A DNA stretch of 64,000 nucleotides from Niallia taxi (GCF_032818155.1 NZ_CP102589.1:2156001-2220000); one strand, 5' to 3'; numbered from the stretch's first letter, positions 18,865-27,887 are shown. Translations and numbers: made by a program. The notes: a model not told the origin generated them from the sequence alone.

Positions 18865-19337
18865 TGAAATCCTGGATAACGTATTTTTTGCCTGACGACG
18901 AATATAAAGAGAAACAAATATTGTTTTTTATTACAGAAGCAGCTATACTTCAAATAATTTCAATAATATTAATGCTAATCTTAACTGTTTTTCTAGAATT
19001 TTTTTAGGCTGAAACGATTTTACTTATTTCATGTGTGATTTTTCTTATATATGTTACTGCTAGGCATATACTTTCTGGAATAGAGTATTCAGATATCACA
19101 ACAGAGAAGGCTTTTAAAAAAGAACGAAGAGCTATTCTATTAAAAACTAGTGTTTTTGTCAGCTTTTCATTAATTATATTGGGGATTATAACTATTTTTA
19201 ATGTCAGTGTATTGTTTGCTAATGAAGATGATTGGATGGCATTTATAGGGTTACTAATTAGCGCAAGCATCTTGATGTTTGGTGCGAACTATATTTCGTT
19301 GAAACGCTCCTATAGAAAAAACAAAGAACTACTATAA
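18864..19337 (+). pseudogene. Four-TM membrane protein gene split by an in-frame TAG
   Basis: ATG 18864 overlaps the regulator stop and opens a 47-residue frame ending at TAG 19005-19007. The very same frame then continues without a break to 19337, giving ISCVIFLIYVTARHIL and two more membrane segments. Read through, the product is 157 residues with four hydrophobic segments, a normal size for the membrane partners of compact XRE regulators (DUF3278-like; family assignment tentative). The downstream part has no binding site of its own. A nonsense mutation, a sequencing error or read-through are all possible. Confidence 0.72.
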
Positions 19338-19395
19338 TACTGGATATCAAAAGTTAATATAGTTAGAAGATAATAAAGCTTAGAGGAGGGGCAGC

Positions 19396-19893
19396 ATGGA
19401 AATTAAAGTGCTTGAAAAGAAGGATGCTGATCGCTATAAAAAATTAAGATTAGAAGCTTTAAAATTATGTCCAGAAGCCTTTGCATCCAGCTATGAAGAG
19501 GAAAAAGAATTCACCCTAGAAACATTCGAGAACAGGTTGAGCAATTCACATTCATATACTCTAGGTACATTTGAAAACGGTGAGCTTTTAGGTGTTGTGA
19601 CATTGCAGTTAGAGCAAAAAGCAAAACTAAAACACAGGATAACTATTTTTGCGATGTATGTTGCTGTTGAAAAACGAGGAAAAGGCTTGGCGAAAAAGTT
19701 ATTAAAGGAAGCCATCATAAAATCTAAGCAAATGGTTGGGATTGAAGCAATATATTTAACGGTTGGTGCTGCTAATCAGCCTGCAAAAAATCTTTATAAA
19801 TCATTAGGCTTTGCAACATATGGAATAGATAAAAAAGCATTAAAAATAGATAATTCCTATCTCGATGAGGAATTAATGGTTTTATATTTTTAG
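19396..19893 (+). CDS. GNAT-family N-acetyltransferase
   Basis: The 165-residue acetyltransferase has the acetyl-CoA binding motif A at about 92-104 (VEKRGKGLAKKLL), followed by motif B (NLYKSLGF) near the C-terminus. Acceptor unknown; cytoplasmic. TAGAGGAGGGG lies ahead of the ATG. It shares its overall pattern, including the GFATYGIDKKALKI-type C-terminus, with the GNAT gene at 24559, so the two are probably paralogues. Confidence 0.88.
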   Translation: MEIKVLEKKDADRYKKLRLEALKLCPEAFASSYEEEKEFTLETFENRLSNSHSYTLGTFENGELLGVVTLQLEQKAKLKHRITIFAMYVAVEKRGKGLAKKLLKEAIIKSKQMVGIEAIYLTVGAANQPAKNLYKSLGFATYGIDKKALKIDNSYLDEELMVLYF

Positions 19894-19962
19894 CAGATGT
19901 CTAATGGCAGCTATTAATATAGTATGCATTATGGAAAATAATGATTGTGTCAGGAGAGTATG

Positions 19963-20313
19963 ATGGCCATATATTTAGTACAGTTAGAAGCAATACCACA
20001 TAATGATAATCCCGAAAAGGCAGAATGTATTGGTGCATACGTAAATTGCTGGGTTAAAGCAGACAATATGAAAATAGCATTTCAAACCGCAACAAAGTAC
20101 GTAAACAATCAAGGCTGGGAAGTAGTTTGCGTAGAGGATCAATTTGAAGTACATCGAGAAATATATGTAGGTGAGGATGGAGAAGTGGAAGAGGAGCTCC
20201 TTGACAGCTTAAAATCCTTTGATGACGCAAAGAGAGAAGGAATTTCTGCCATTTATTATACATACTCCACTGAAGATGACATGGAAAAGACAGAGACAGA
20301 CTGTTTGCATTAA
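19963..20313 (+). CDS. Hypothetical acidic protein
   Basis: The 116-residue protein opens with MAIYLVQLEAIPHND and includes ECIGAYVNCWVKADN. No membrane segment or catalytic motif is seen. ATG 19963 is chosen because AGGAGAG ends six bases before it; ATG 19960 and a codon at 19945 are too close or unsupported. It is a single gene with a shared terminator downstream. No family recognised. Confidence 0.6.
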   Translation: MAIYLVQLEAIPHNDNPEKAECIGAYVNCWVKADNMKIAFQTATKYVNNQGWEVVCVEDQFEVHREIYVGEDGEVEEELLDSLKSFDDAKREGISAIYYTYSTEDDMEKTETDCLH

Positions 20314-20400
20314 ATATCCTTGTGGCAGTAAGCTAAATGATAGGAGTTTAACTAGGCCAGAAGGAATAGAAAACATTAGGTGAGTTTTTCAAATAACAAT

Positions 20401-20437
20401 AAAAAACTCCACATGTGCAGACATGGGAGTTTATATT
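20401..20437. terminator. Bidirectional terminator
   Basis: AAACTCC with CATGT inside, and ACATG with GGAGTTT on the other side, form a hairpin of about 12 pairs with A and T runs on the flanks, between two convergent genes. Confidence 0.75.
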
Positions 20438-20769
20438 TAGCTTGCTGGCGGAATTACCTTTGCGATTAATAAAATAAGGATAATTAGTCCAATTACCGTG
20501 TAACCGATCGCTACCCATAGCGGTAAATTTACTCTATAAGCAAAGGGTTTCGTCTCTTGAATTATACCAGTTTGTGCAGATACTTGACTGTCAGTTACCC
20601 TAGACCAAGCTCCACCAGAGCTATTAAACGAGAATAATAGACCAACAAAAGCAAGGCCAATAAAAAACATTGGTTCAATGAATCGGATGTGAAACAATAC
20701 TGCGGCAAAATAATTAATAACTACCATTAAAACTAACGTTATTACAGGGGTTATCAGATTTCCTTTCAT
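20437..20769 (-). CDS. Small membrane protein, unknown
   Basis: The 110-residue protein has three hydrophobic segments: near residues 6-26, 31-46 and 83-105. A polar central loop contains SSGGAWSRVTDSQVSAQTG. The ATG at 20769 is preferred over the codon at 20778 because AAGGAGT lies eight bases ahead of it. No family recognised; single gene. Confidence 0.65.
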   Translation of the reverse strand: MKGNLITPVITLVLMVVINYFAAVLFHIRFIEPMFFIGLAFVGLLFSFNSSGGAWSRVTDSQVSAQTGIIQETKPFAYRVNLPLWVAIGYTVIGLIILILLIAKVIPPAS

Positions 20770-21104
20770 GCTTGTCACTCCTTATGATGTTTTTATTCTA
20801 TTGTTAACTTTATCAAATTTTTCCATAAAATTAAACTTTTTTGGAATATTTTACTTTAATTAAACTTTCTGTATTTTTTAAATTGAAATTTGAATAATGG
20901 ATTCCACACCTGCTAATTGAATGACTTATGTAACCGTTCTGTATATTTTACGCATCCAAATATCATAAAAGAAGTGCCTAAAAAGAACAGACAGCTGATT
21001 GGTGTAAACAGCTCCATCTCTAATAACGATGTAATAATGTTGAAATGGAAACAAAAATTCTACTATAATAATGTTAATGCACTAACTGGTAGGAGGTCAG
21101 CTAA

Positions 21105-21578
21105 ATGTACAAAGAAGAACAGGTCATTTTGGGATTTAGAGATATATTAAATAAGATAGTTTGGCTTAATAAGCCTAAAATGGAAGAAAGTTTAAAGGGT
21201 CATAAGTCATCTGAAGTACATTGTATCGAATTTATCGGTAAAAACGCAGATTCCAATGTAACGAAACTGGCAGAATCCTTTTTTATGACTAGAAGTGCAA
21301 TAAGTAAAATAACGAAAAAACTTCTCGAAAAAGGCCTAATTGAAAGCTACCAAAAGCCGGAAAATAAAAAAGAAATCTATTTTAGGCTAACAGAGGAAGG
21401 TATGGCAATAAACAAAATTCATGATGATCTCCATAAAGAGTTTAGAGAGCGTGACAAAGCAGTATTTGAACAGATAACTGAGGAACAGTTTGACAGTATT
21501 CTTTGCTTTGTAGAAATGTATAGTAAGCATTTGGATACGGAAATAAAAAGACAAGAAGTAGCTATCAAGCCTGAATAG
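21105..21578 (+). CDS. MarR-family regulator
   Basis: The 157-residue winged-helix protein has NVTKLAESFFMTRSAISKITKKLLEKGLIE as helix-turn-helix and recognition helix, and KEIYFRLTEEG as the wing. TAGGAGGT precedes the ATG. The next gene downstream codes for an MFS efflux pump with a palindrome laid across its promoter, so this regulator is the likely repressor of the pump. A terminator separates the two, so they are separate transcripts. Confidence 0.87.
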   Translation: MYKEEQVILGFRDILNKIVWLNKPKMEESLKGHKSSEVHCIEFIGKNADSNVTKLAESFFMTRSAISKITKKLLEKGLIESYQKPENKKEIYFRLTEEGMAINKIHDDLHKEFRERDKAVFEQITEEQFDSILCFVEMYSKHLDTEIKRQEVAIKPE

Positions 21579-21598
21579 GAATGAAACATAAAACACAT

Positions 21599-21637
21599 GC
21601 AGCCCAATTCTAATAGGAATTGAGCTGTATTTTTTTG
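21599..21637 (+). terminator. Terminator after marR
   Basis: AGCCCAATTC and GAATTGAGCT form a stem, with one mismatched position, followed by a long T-run. Confidence 0.75.
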
Positions 21638-21649
21638 TTTTGATTTTTG

Positions 21650-21690
21650 TTGACCGGGAAACAAAAAGATGATACAGTATTTTTGTTTCC
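21650..21690 (+). promoter_or_regulatory. MFS pump promoter with operator palindrome
   Basis: TTGACC (21650-21655), 17 bases and TACAGT (21673-21678) give a sigma-A promoter. GGAAACAAAAA (21657-21667) and TTTTTGTTTCC (21680-21690) are perfect 11-base inverted arms enclosing the -10 box, ideal for repression by the neighbouring MarR protein. Confidence 0.82.
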
Positions 21691-21723
21691 TCGGAAATAA
21701 AAATGTAATTTAGGAGAAATATA

Positions 21724-22959
21724 ATGTTCAAATTTAGATCACAAAAACTTCAAAATACAGAACAAGTTGTAGATAAAAAGGCGTTGATATTCGGTCTTAT
21801 GTCAGTTTTTCTGTGCGGATTAGGCTTCAGTATTATAGCACCAGTCGTTCCATACTTAGTGCATCCGTATGCTCATAATGATGCAAATCAGGCAATTATA
21901 GTAACAGTGCTGACCTCTGTTTATGCAGCCTGTGTTTTTTTAGCGGCACCTGGGCTTGGAGCTTTAAGCGATAGATATGGCCGTCGTCCAATTCTCTTAA
22001 TATGCCTAATTGGATCAAGTGTTGGCTACATTGTTTTTGGTATTGGAGGAGCTTTATGGGTCCTGTTTGTCGGGCGGATAGTTGAAGGTGTAACAGGCGG
22101 GAGTATAAGCACTATCTTCGCCTATTTTGCAGACATTATCCCGAATGAGCAGCGAACAAAATACTTTGGCTGGGTGAGTGCTGTTACAGGTGTAGGCATT
22201 GCTGTTGGACCTGCATTAGGTGGATTACTAGCAAAGTTTGGATATTCTGTACCAATGTATGCTGCAGCATTCATAACCTTATTTAATGTTGTATTCGGAT
22301 TTTTTTATATGCCAGAGAGTCTTAACAAAAACAACAGGCTGAAAAAGCTTACGTTAGTAAGACTAAATCCATTCATACAACTACTAAACATACTTTCTAT
22401 AAAACATATAAAATGGCTCCTTATCTCAGTATTCTTACTTTCGATTCCTAACGGATCCTTACAGGCAGTATTTTCACAGTTTACGATTGATACTTTCAAA
22501 TGGGAGCCTGCGATAATCGGACTTATGTTTTCTATATTGGGTATCCAAGACATCCTTTCACAAGGCTTCCTAATGCCAAAGCTGTTGCTGAAATACAATG
22601 ATGTCCAGATAGGGATGATAGGAATGGTTTCTGAGATTATCGGCTACAGCTTTATGGCAGTATCAGCGTTATTCTCTCTATACCCGCTTTTTATAGCCGG
22701 AATATTCCTGTTTGGTTTTGGTGATTCCATCATCGGACCTTCAATCAATGGAATGCTTTCCAAGTCAGTTCAAGCTAGTGAGCAAGGCAGGATTCAAGGC
22801 GGCAGCCAATCTATTCAAGCATTAGCAAGAATAATTGGACCGATTATAGGTGGGCAAATCTATGTATCCCTAGGTCATGCTGCACCTGCTTTTATGGGGA
22901 TAATTTTAATTGCTGCGGCAGTTTTCGTATTAAATAGGTATAAGCATGTGGTGATTTAA
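21724..22959 (+). CDS. MFS efflux pump, TetA-like
   Basis: The 411-residue MFS protein has 12 membrane segments. It has the A-motif GALSDRYGRRP near residue 85, the antiporter C-motif region (GVGIAVGPALGGLL), and GRIVEGVTGGS. It is closest to the TCR/Tet subfamily of proton-drug antiporters. Tetracycline resistance itself cannot be claimed. Its operator-covered promoter and the MarR gene upstream suggest a drug- or metabolite-inducible pump. Confidence 0.87.
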   Translation: MFKFRSQKLQNTEQVVDKKALIFGLMSVFLCGLGFSIIAPVVPYLVHPYAHNDANQAIIVTVLTSVYAACVFLAAPGLGALSDRYGRRPILLICLIGSSVGYIVFGIGGALWVLFVGRIVEGVTGGSISTIFAYFADIIPNEQRTKYFGWVSAVTGVGIAVGPALGGLLAKFGYSVPMYAAAFITLFNVVFGFFYMPESLNKNNRLKKLTLVRLNPFIQLLNILSIKHIKWLLISVFLLSIPNGSLQAVFSQFTIDTFKWEPAIIGLMFSILGIQDILSQGFLMPKLLLKYNDVQIGMIGMVSEIIGYSFMAVSALFSLYPLFIAGIFLFGFGDSIIGPSINGMLSKSVQASEQGRIQGGSQSIQALARIIGPIIGGQIYVSLGHAAPAFMGIILIAAAVFVLNRYKHVVI

Positions 22960-23132
22960 ACTGCTGACGTTTAACGCATGGAGAATATAGCGTAGCATTG
23001 ACATACAAGGTTCAAATATTAACATGATAAGAATTGTGTAGGACATTATTAAATCACTTGCGTTATTTGTTAAGTATTTTTCGTTTGTTTTCTACCATAT
23101 ATTTACAATGGTTGACCAAGAGGAGGGGGATA

Positions 23133-23342
23133 ATGCCAAAAACAGTAACTTTTTCATTTAGCAGTACGCAATTTATAGGAACAGAAGCAACAGAGACATT
23201 CAGTTTGGAAGAATTACAAATAAAAGAAGATTTAGAGGCTACAGCTTTACAGAAAAGATTGGAGGAGGTCTTTCAAGCTTGGGTGTGGGAAAAGCTAAAT
23301 ATCTCTTATAGTATTATGGTAGAGGAGCATAATCTGTCCTAG
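23133..23342 (+). CDS. Small hypothetical protein
   Basis: The 69-residue protein (MPKTVTFSFSSTQFIGTEAT...) has no membrane segment. GAGGAGGGGG just before ATG 23133 fixes the start; the frame open from 23034 is not needed. It looks like a small alpha-beta protein of unknown role. A terminator follows. Confidence 0.65.
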   Translation: MPKTVTFSFSSTQFIGTEATETFSLEELQIKEDLEATALQKRLEEVFQAWVWEKLNISYSIMVEEHNLS

Positions 23343-23364
23343 CATATTAGATTTTATAGTCCAT

Positions 23365-23398
23365 AATAGCCACTATGTTTGGTGGCTATTTTATTTTG
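23365..23398 (+). terminator. Rho-independent terminator
   Basis: AATAGCCAC (23365-23373) pairs with GTGGCTATT (23382-23390), then a T-rich tract. Confidence 0.8.
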
Positions 23399-23482
23399 CT
23401 TTTAATATAGACACATAGTAAACGAAACTTTATTAATTATTAACCGTATATAATTACAATATTTAGCAGAAGGAGTGTTAAC

Positions 23483-23890
23483 ATGCCAGATGATGAATTT
23501 TACTTTGGAGATTTTTTATTCCAATTTGGACCCATTTTTATAGGAATTATTTTTATCTTCGTTATTGGTAGTATTTTGTTTACGATATTTAAAGGAATTG
23601 GCCAGTGGCATAAAAATGAGCAGTCGCCAAGATTAAGTGTGCCAGCGATAATTAAAGCAAAACGTACAGATGTCAGCAGAGGTTCCAATAATGATAATAA
23701 TAGTCTTTCTTCCAGTACATATACTACGTATTATGTCACATTTGAGTTCGAAAGCGGCGATCGTACAGAGTTTCATGTTTCTGGAAAAGAATATGGGCTG
23801 CTTTCTGAAAATGACACAGGTATTTTGAACTTTCAAGGCACCCGTTTTTTAGGATTTGAACGAAATAGTATAAATCAAGAAAATACATGA
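23483..23890 (+). CDS. DUF2500-like membrane-anchored protein
   Basis: The 135-residue protein has one N-terminal membrane helix (about residues 14-36). A soluble beta-rich domain follows with VPAIIKAKRTDVSRG, a Ser/Asn-rich linker, and YYVTFEFESGDRTEFHVSGKEYGLL. This is the pattern of DUF2500 proteins, of unknown function. Start ATG after AGAAGGAGTG. Single gene. Confidence 0.75.
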   Translation: MPDDEFYFGDFLFQFGPIFIGIIFIFVIGSILFTIFKGIGQWHKNEQSPRLSVPAIIKAKRTDVSRGSNNDNNSLSSSTYTTYYVTFEFESGDRTEFHVSGKEYGLLSENDTGILNFQGTRFLGFERNSINQENT

Positions 23891-23954
23891 ACAGTAAATT
23901 TTGCGAGCCTTCTATAAGATTACCGAAATTATTCTATCAATTTTATACCAAAAA

Positions 23955-23984
23955 CTAGAGCCTAGGAATCTTCCTAGGCTCTGC
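23955..23984. terminator. Intergenic hairpin
   Basis: GAGCCTAGG (23958-23966) and CCTAGGCTC (23973-23981) form a 9-bp perfect stem between two convergent genes. The T-tract is weak, so termination is probable but not certain. Confidence 0.6.
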
Positions 23985-24070
23985 CTATTTCTCACTCAAA
24001 CTTGGTCATCCCATTTGTTACTAATCTATTTGCGTATACAAACCGCTCTCAATTTACAGGATATTCATTG

Positions 24071-24376
24071 TTACTCAGCAACCACCAAAAACTGCTTTAC
24101 AGTAGGAATAATGGCAGCTAGCTCTTTGTCAGGGTATTTTTTCTCTAGCTCATGAATATCTTTAAACTCTGTGCTTCTAACCCACTTCAAATAATCTTCC
24201 TTTGTTTCCCATTCCATATGGACGGTAATTTCTCCCTTGTTTTTTTCTGTTTGAAGGAGGAGAAACCGGATAAAACCGGGATTATTATCTACTAATCGTG
24301 AGCGGTTTTTGTAAATTCCAATAACTTCAGCTGCTTTTTCTGCTGGTACTGGAAAAGTTGAATGGACGATAAACAT
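24071..24376 (-). CDS. Antibiotic biosynthesis monooxygenase (ABM)-fold protein
   Basis: The 101-residue dimeric alpha-beta barrel protein belongs to the ABM superfamily. The N-terminal strand MFIVHSTFPV, NPGFIRFLLLQTEKNKGEITVHMEWETKEDYLKW and the C-terminal helix fit. Members include haem-degrading HmoA/IsdG and quinol monooxygenases. The Asn/His haem-binding pattern of IsdG is not clearly present, so a role in haem use is only a possibility. Good binding site (AGAGGTG). Confidence 0.8.
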   Translation of the reverse strand: MFIVHSTFPVPAEKAAEVIGIYKNRSRLVDNNPGFIRFLLLQTEKNKGEITVHMEWETKEDYLKWVRSTEFKDIHELEKKYPDKELAAIIPTVKQFLVVAE

Positions 24377-24558
24377 TGGCTGGACACCTCTAACATTTAA
24401 TTTTCTTTATCGTACCATAAATCTTGTTTGACGAAAATTGATGTGTCAGAAGGAATGCAACGTGGCAATATGGAATTATTATGTAGGAATGTTTGCGGTT
24501 TGCAACAATTTTTTCCTAAATCGGTTTTACGTGTGGACATCATAGAGGGGTGGTTGTT

Positions 24559-25059
24559 TTGCAGGTAAGAGTATTAAAACCAAAGGATGCGAAGGAATAC
24601 TGGGGTTTGCGGTTGCTTACATTACATCAGCATCCAGATGCATTCCTGCTAACGTTGGAAGAGGAGCAAAAAAGGCTATATCCTATCAAGCGAATTTCCG
24701 CTTTATTGAAGGACCCGACAAGGCTTACCATCGGGGCGTTTATAGACGACCGCCTTATTGGCACCATCACACTACAAAAGGAAACCTATAAGAAAATCAA
24801 GCATAAAGCAAGTGTTTTATCGTTTTTTATTGAAGATGCTTACCGTAACAAAGGGATTGGGAGAAGGCTTTTGACAGAGGTGATTAACGTTTCAAGAAGA
24901 CTGGAAATTGAACAATTGCTGTTGGCGGTTGTATCAACAAATACAGGAGCTATTGCTTTATACGAATCGATGGGGTTTACTGTTTTTGGATTGGAAAAAA
25001 AGGCCTTGAAGGTGAATGGACAATATTTTGATGAACAACATATGATTTTTTATTTATAA
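24559..25059 (+). CDS. GNAT-family N-acetyltransferase
   Basis: The acetyltransferase of about 166 residues has motif A at EDAYRNKGIGRRLLTEV and motif B ALYESMGFTVFG. TTG 24559 is chosen: AGAGGGG ends nine bases before it, while the GTG at 24550 touches the binding site. It resembles the GNAT at 19396 along its length. It is 39 bases upstream of a DJ-1/PfpI gene on the same strand, probably one transcript. Acceptor unknown. Confidence 0.86.
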   Translation: MQVRVLKPKDAKEYWGLRLLTLHQHPDAFLLTLEEEQKRLYPIKRISALLKDPTRLTIGAFIDDRLIGTITLQKETYKKIKHKASVLSFFIEDAYRNKGIGRRLLTEVINVSRRLEIEQLLLAVVSTNTGAIALYESMGFTVFGLEKKALKVNGQYFDEQHMIFYL

Positions 25060-25098
25060 TACATAAAAACAAAATCAACAAATGAAGGAGAGGGCAAA

Positions 25099-25701
25099 TT
25101 GGAGACAAGAAGTGTCGGCATATTGCTGTTTGATGATGTGGAGGTATTGGATTTCGCAGGACCATTTGAAGTGCTGTCTCTTGCAGGCTTTAAGGATCGT
25201 GAGGATGTTAAGCCATTCAAAGTGGAAACAGTTTCTGAGACTGGAAAAAGCATTTCAGCAAGAAACGGTCTGCAAGTCGTACCAGACTATTCATTTGATA
25301 TAGCACCACATTTTGATATCCTTATTGTTCCAGGAGGTCCTGGCGCTAGATTGACTGAATTACATAATAACAAGCTGATAAACTGGATAAAAGAGCAGGA
25401 CAAAAGGACAGAAATGACAACATCTGTCTGTACGGGCGCTTTATTGCTGGCACAGGCTGGATTACTTGATGGCAAAAGGGCGACAACACATTGGGCTTCC
25501 TATGATTTGTTTGCAGATCTCTTCAAAAAAGTGGAGGTTGTAAGAGAAGTTAAATTTGTTGATGAAGGCAGAATTGTCACATCAGGCGGAATTTCAGCAG
25601 GTATTGTAATGGCCTTTCATCTTGTCGAACGGCTAGTTGGAATAGAAGAAAAATGGATAACAGCAAAAAGGATGGAATATGATTTGCCGGAAGATAAATA
25701 A
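25099..25701 (+). CDS. DJ-1/PfpI-family protein
   Basis: The 200-residue protein has the alpha-beta sandwich of the DJ-1/PfpI superfamily. The nucleophile Cys111 lies in TTSVCTGALLLAQAG, with FDDVEVLDFAGPFEVL (the conserved acid) near the N-terminus and ATTHWASYD after it. This layout is that of AraC-N/isonitrile-hydratase-like members. The TTG start follows AAGGAGAGGG. Possible roles are hydratase, glyoxalase or stress protein; none can be chosen from sequence. Confidence 0.85.
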   Translation: METRSVGILLFDDVEVLDFAGPFEVLSLAGFKDREDVKPFKVETVSETGKSISARNGLQVVPDYSFDIAPHFDILIVPGGPGARLTELHNNKLINWIKEQDKRTEMTTSVCTGALLLAQAGLLDGKRATTHWASYDLFADLFKKVEVVREVKFVDEGRIVTSGGISAGIVMAFHLVERLVGIEEKWITAKRMEYDLPEDK

Positions 25702-25994
25702 AGAAGGCAGTTTTCGCATTGATTGTTTTTTTTTACCGATACTAATAGTTTTACCATCTTTGCAAATTCATAACTAGAAAATGAGCAATCAGGTTACAGA
25801 GTGGATATTGAAGAGCAATCACTAGTTGGCTCAAATAACGGAGATTAAAAGGAAACTTTGGTTCGTTATCGGGCAAGATGATATAGTATAAGATTCTATT
25901 TTTATAGAAAGCTATCGGAAAGGAACAGTTGATGAGCTATTCCAAAAATCGGAAATATATATTAAAAATAAATTTCATATAGAGGCGGAATTAT

Positions 25995-26957
25995 ATGCCT
26001 AAAATTGACAATATGTTAGCAATTCTATGGATGCTTCGTTCAGGTAAAAAAATTACTGCGAAACAAATATCAGAAAAGTTAGAAATAAATATAAGGACTG
26101 TGTATCGTTATATTGATACAATTTCAACAAGTGGCGTACCTATAATTTCAGAACCAGGACATAACGGTGGATACACTTTATTGAAAAATTTTATTGAGGC
26201 TCCTCTTTTTTTTGATTTTGAGGAGCAAACTTCACTATTTCATGCTGCTGTTTTTGCAGAAGAAGCCGGATATTATGGAGGTGAAGCACTAAATAGGGCC
26301 ATTTCAAAACTAAGAAAATACTCAAATCAAGAGCAGGAAACAAAGATAAACCAACATTTAACTAGTCTTGAAGTAATAAGTCGATTAAGTTCACTCTCTA
26401 TTGAACCTTTTTTGAAGGAGTTGGAGCGGGCCATTGCTGATGGGTACTCAGTAAAAATTCTTCACCATAAAAGTGGAGAAAAGCAATTAAATTATAGATT
26501 GGTAGATCCGTACAGAATTATCTTTTGGAATAATAAGTGGTATGTGATTGGATTTTGCCAACTTAGGAATGATATCCGTAGTTTTAGAGTAGATCGAATT
26601 GAAAGTCTAATGCTAACCGAAAATAAGTTTAACCGGCCAGAAAAATTTTCAGCACGTGACTTTTTTATAAAAAGTCTTCTTCCCACTATAAAAGATAAGG
26701 AAGGGATTATATCTTTGGTTATTAATGGGGATAAAAGTGTATTGGCTGATATTTGCCAACATTGGTTTTTAGGAAATTATTTACAAGAACGGACTTCAAA
26801 TCAAGCAGTTTTTCTTCTTGAAAAAGATATATTACATACATATGTACCTTATTTACTTTTACCGTACAATAAATCTATTAAAGTTATTGAGCCAATAAGT
26901 CTTAAGAAAAGACTTATTGAGGAGCTATCGGAATTAATAAAATTTCATCAAGTATGA
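25995..26957 (+). CDS. YafY-type HTH-WYL transcriptional regulator
   Basis: The 320-residue protein has an N-terminal HTH_11 domain (ITAKQISEKLEINIRTVYRYIDTIS) and a central WYL domain, here WYVIGFCQLRNDIRSFRVDRI at about 183-203. It ends in the WCX-like C-terminal extension. Such regulators bind a ligand through the WYL pocket. It lies 75 bases upstream of a second DJ-1/PfpI gene, separated by a terminator, and could regulate it. A 290-base stretch upstream holds no gene. Confidence 0.87.
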   Translation: MPKIDNMLAILWMLRSGKKITAKQISEKLEINIRTVYRYIDTISTSGVPIISEPGHNGGYTLLKNFIEAPLFFDFEEQTSLFHAAVFAEEAGYYGGEALNRAISKLRKYSNQEQETKINQHLTSLEVISRLSSLSIEPFLKELERAIADGYSVKILHHKSGEKQLNYRLVDPYRIIFWNNKWYVIGFCQLRNDIRSFRVDRIESLMLTENKFNRPEKFSARDFFIKSLLPTIKDKEGIISLVINGDKSVLADICQHWFLGNYLQERTSNQAVFLLEKDILHTYVPYLLLPYNKSIKVIEPISLKKRLIEELSELIKFHQV

Positions 26958-26958
26958 T

Positions 26959-26995
26959 AACTTCCCTGACGTTAACTGTCAGGGAAGTTTTATTA
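26959..26995 (+). terminator. Rho-independent terminator
   Basis: AACTTCCCTGAC (26959-26970) and GTCAGGGAAGTT (26978-26989) form a perfect 12-bp stem with a T-rich tail. Confidence 0.9.
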
Positions 26996-27031
26996 TAATA
27001 GCTATATCAATTGTGATTGGAGTGTTATTGA

Positions 27032-27664
27032 ATGCAAACAAAAAAAGTTTTTCTATATGTATTTAATACAATGTCGGACTGGGAATGTGGACATTTAATT
27101 GCTGAACTAAACTCAGGAAGATATTTCAAAAAAGATTTAGCACCTTTAAGAGTAAATACAGTAGGAGCTAATAAAGAAATAATTACTACTATGGGAGGAC
27201 TGAGCATAAAACCAGATATATCCCTTGATGCATGTACTCTTGAGAGTAAAGATCTTTTAATTTTACCAGGAGGGACTACTTGGAGTGAAGAAATTCATCA
27301 ACCTATCTTGGATAGAATTGGCCAAGCTTTAAAGCTTGGCACTATTGTTGCTTCAATTTGTGGTGCAACTGAGGCCCTTGCGAATAGGGGATACTTAGAT
27401 ACTAGAAAGCATACAAGTAATAATTTAGAATACACTAAAATGGTATGTCCTAACTATAAAGGAGAAAAGTTCTATGAGTTGGAATCTGCGGTATCTGATG
27501 CGAATTTAGTTACTGCATCAGGAATAGCTCCTATTGAATTTGCGATGGAAGTACTGAAAAAGTTAGATGTATTTGCACCAGATACATTACATTCCTGGTA
27601 TAACCTAAATAAGACACATAAATCTGAATACTACTTCCGGTTAATGAATTCAATAAATAGCTAA
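27032..27664 (+). CDS. DJ-1/PfpI-family type 1 glutamine amidotransferase-like protein
   Basis: The 210-residue protein has the nucleophile Cys110 in VASICGATEALA, with LLILPGGTTWSE before it and TSNNLEYTKMVCPNY after it (the YdeA-like branch). It is a distant relative of the protein at 25099, of a different subfamily. TGGAGTG precedes the ATG. Catalytic activity is not predictable. Confidence 0.83.
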   Translation: MQTKKVFLYVFNTMSDWECGHLIAELNSGRYFKKDLAPLRVNTVGANKEIITTMGGLSIKPDISLDACTLESKDLLILPGGTTWSEEIHQPILDRIGQALKLGTIVASICGATEALANRGYLDTRKHTSNNLEYTKMVCPNYKGEKFYELESAVSDANLVTASGIAPIEFAMEVLKKLDVFAPDTLHSWYNLNKTHKSEYYFRLMNSINS

Positions 27665-27704
27665 AAAATCAACCCTTTATAAGTTTTACAAAGATAACAT
27701 TAAT

Positions 27705-27887
27705 ATGAAATATAAAAGAATTGATTGGACTATTAGAACTTTAACAATAATTTGCCTTTTGTCAGTACATTTTATATATGTACTGAGAGAACCATGGTTC
27801 CTATTGATTAGTTATCTTTTCTCTGCTGAAATTGTGAGAGCAATTATGGAACGAAAGTATGCTGAAGATCCCAATAACCCCTATTGA
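27705..27887 (+). CDS. Small membrane protein, unknown
   Basis: The 60-residue protein has two hydrophobic stretches (residues 9-26 and 31-45) and the end AIMERKYAEDPNNPY. The binding site is weak. The C-terminal codons overlap the remnant gene that follows, which hints at a deletion junction here. No family recognised. Confidence 0.55.
   Translation: MKYKRIDWTIRTLTIICLLSVHFIYVLREPWFLLISYLFSAEIVRAIMERKYAEDPNNPY

Noticed and set aside
20917..21150. 77-residue open frame before the MarR gene
   Set aside because: It has no ribosome binding site, runs into marR in another frame, and has no coding character.
23901..24155. 84-residue plus-strand open frame
   Set aside because: It overlaps a hairpin and the end of the ABM gene on the other strand; no binding site.
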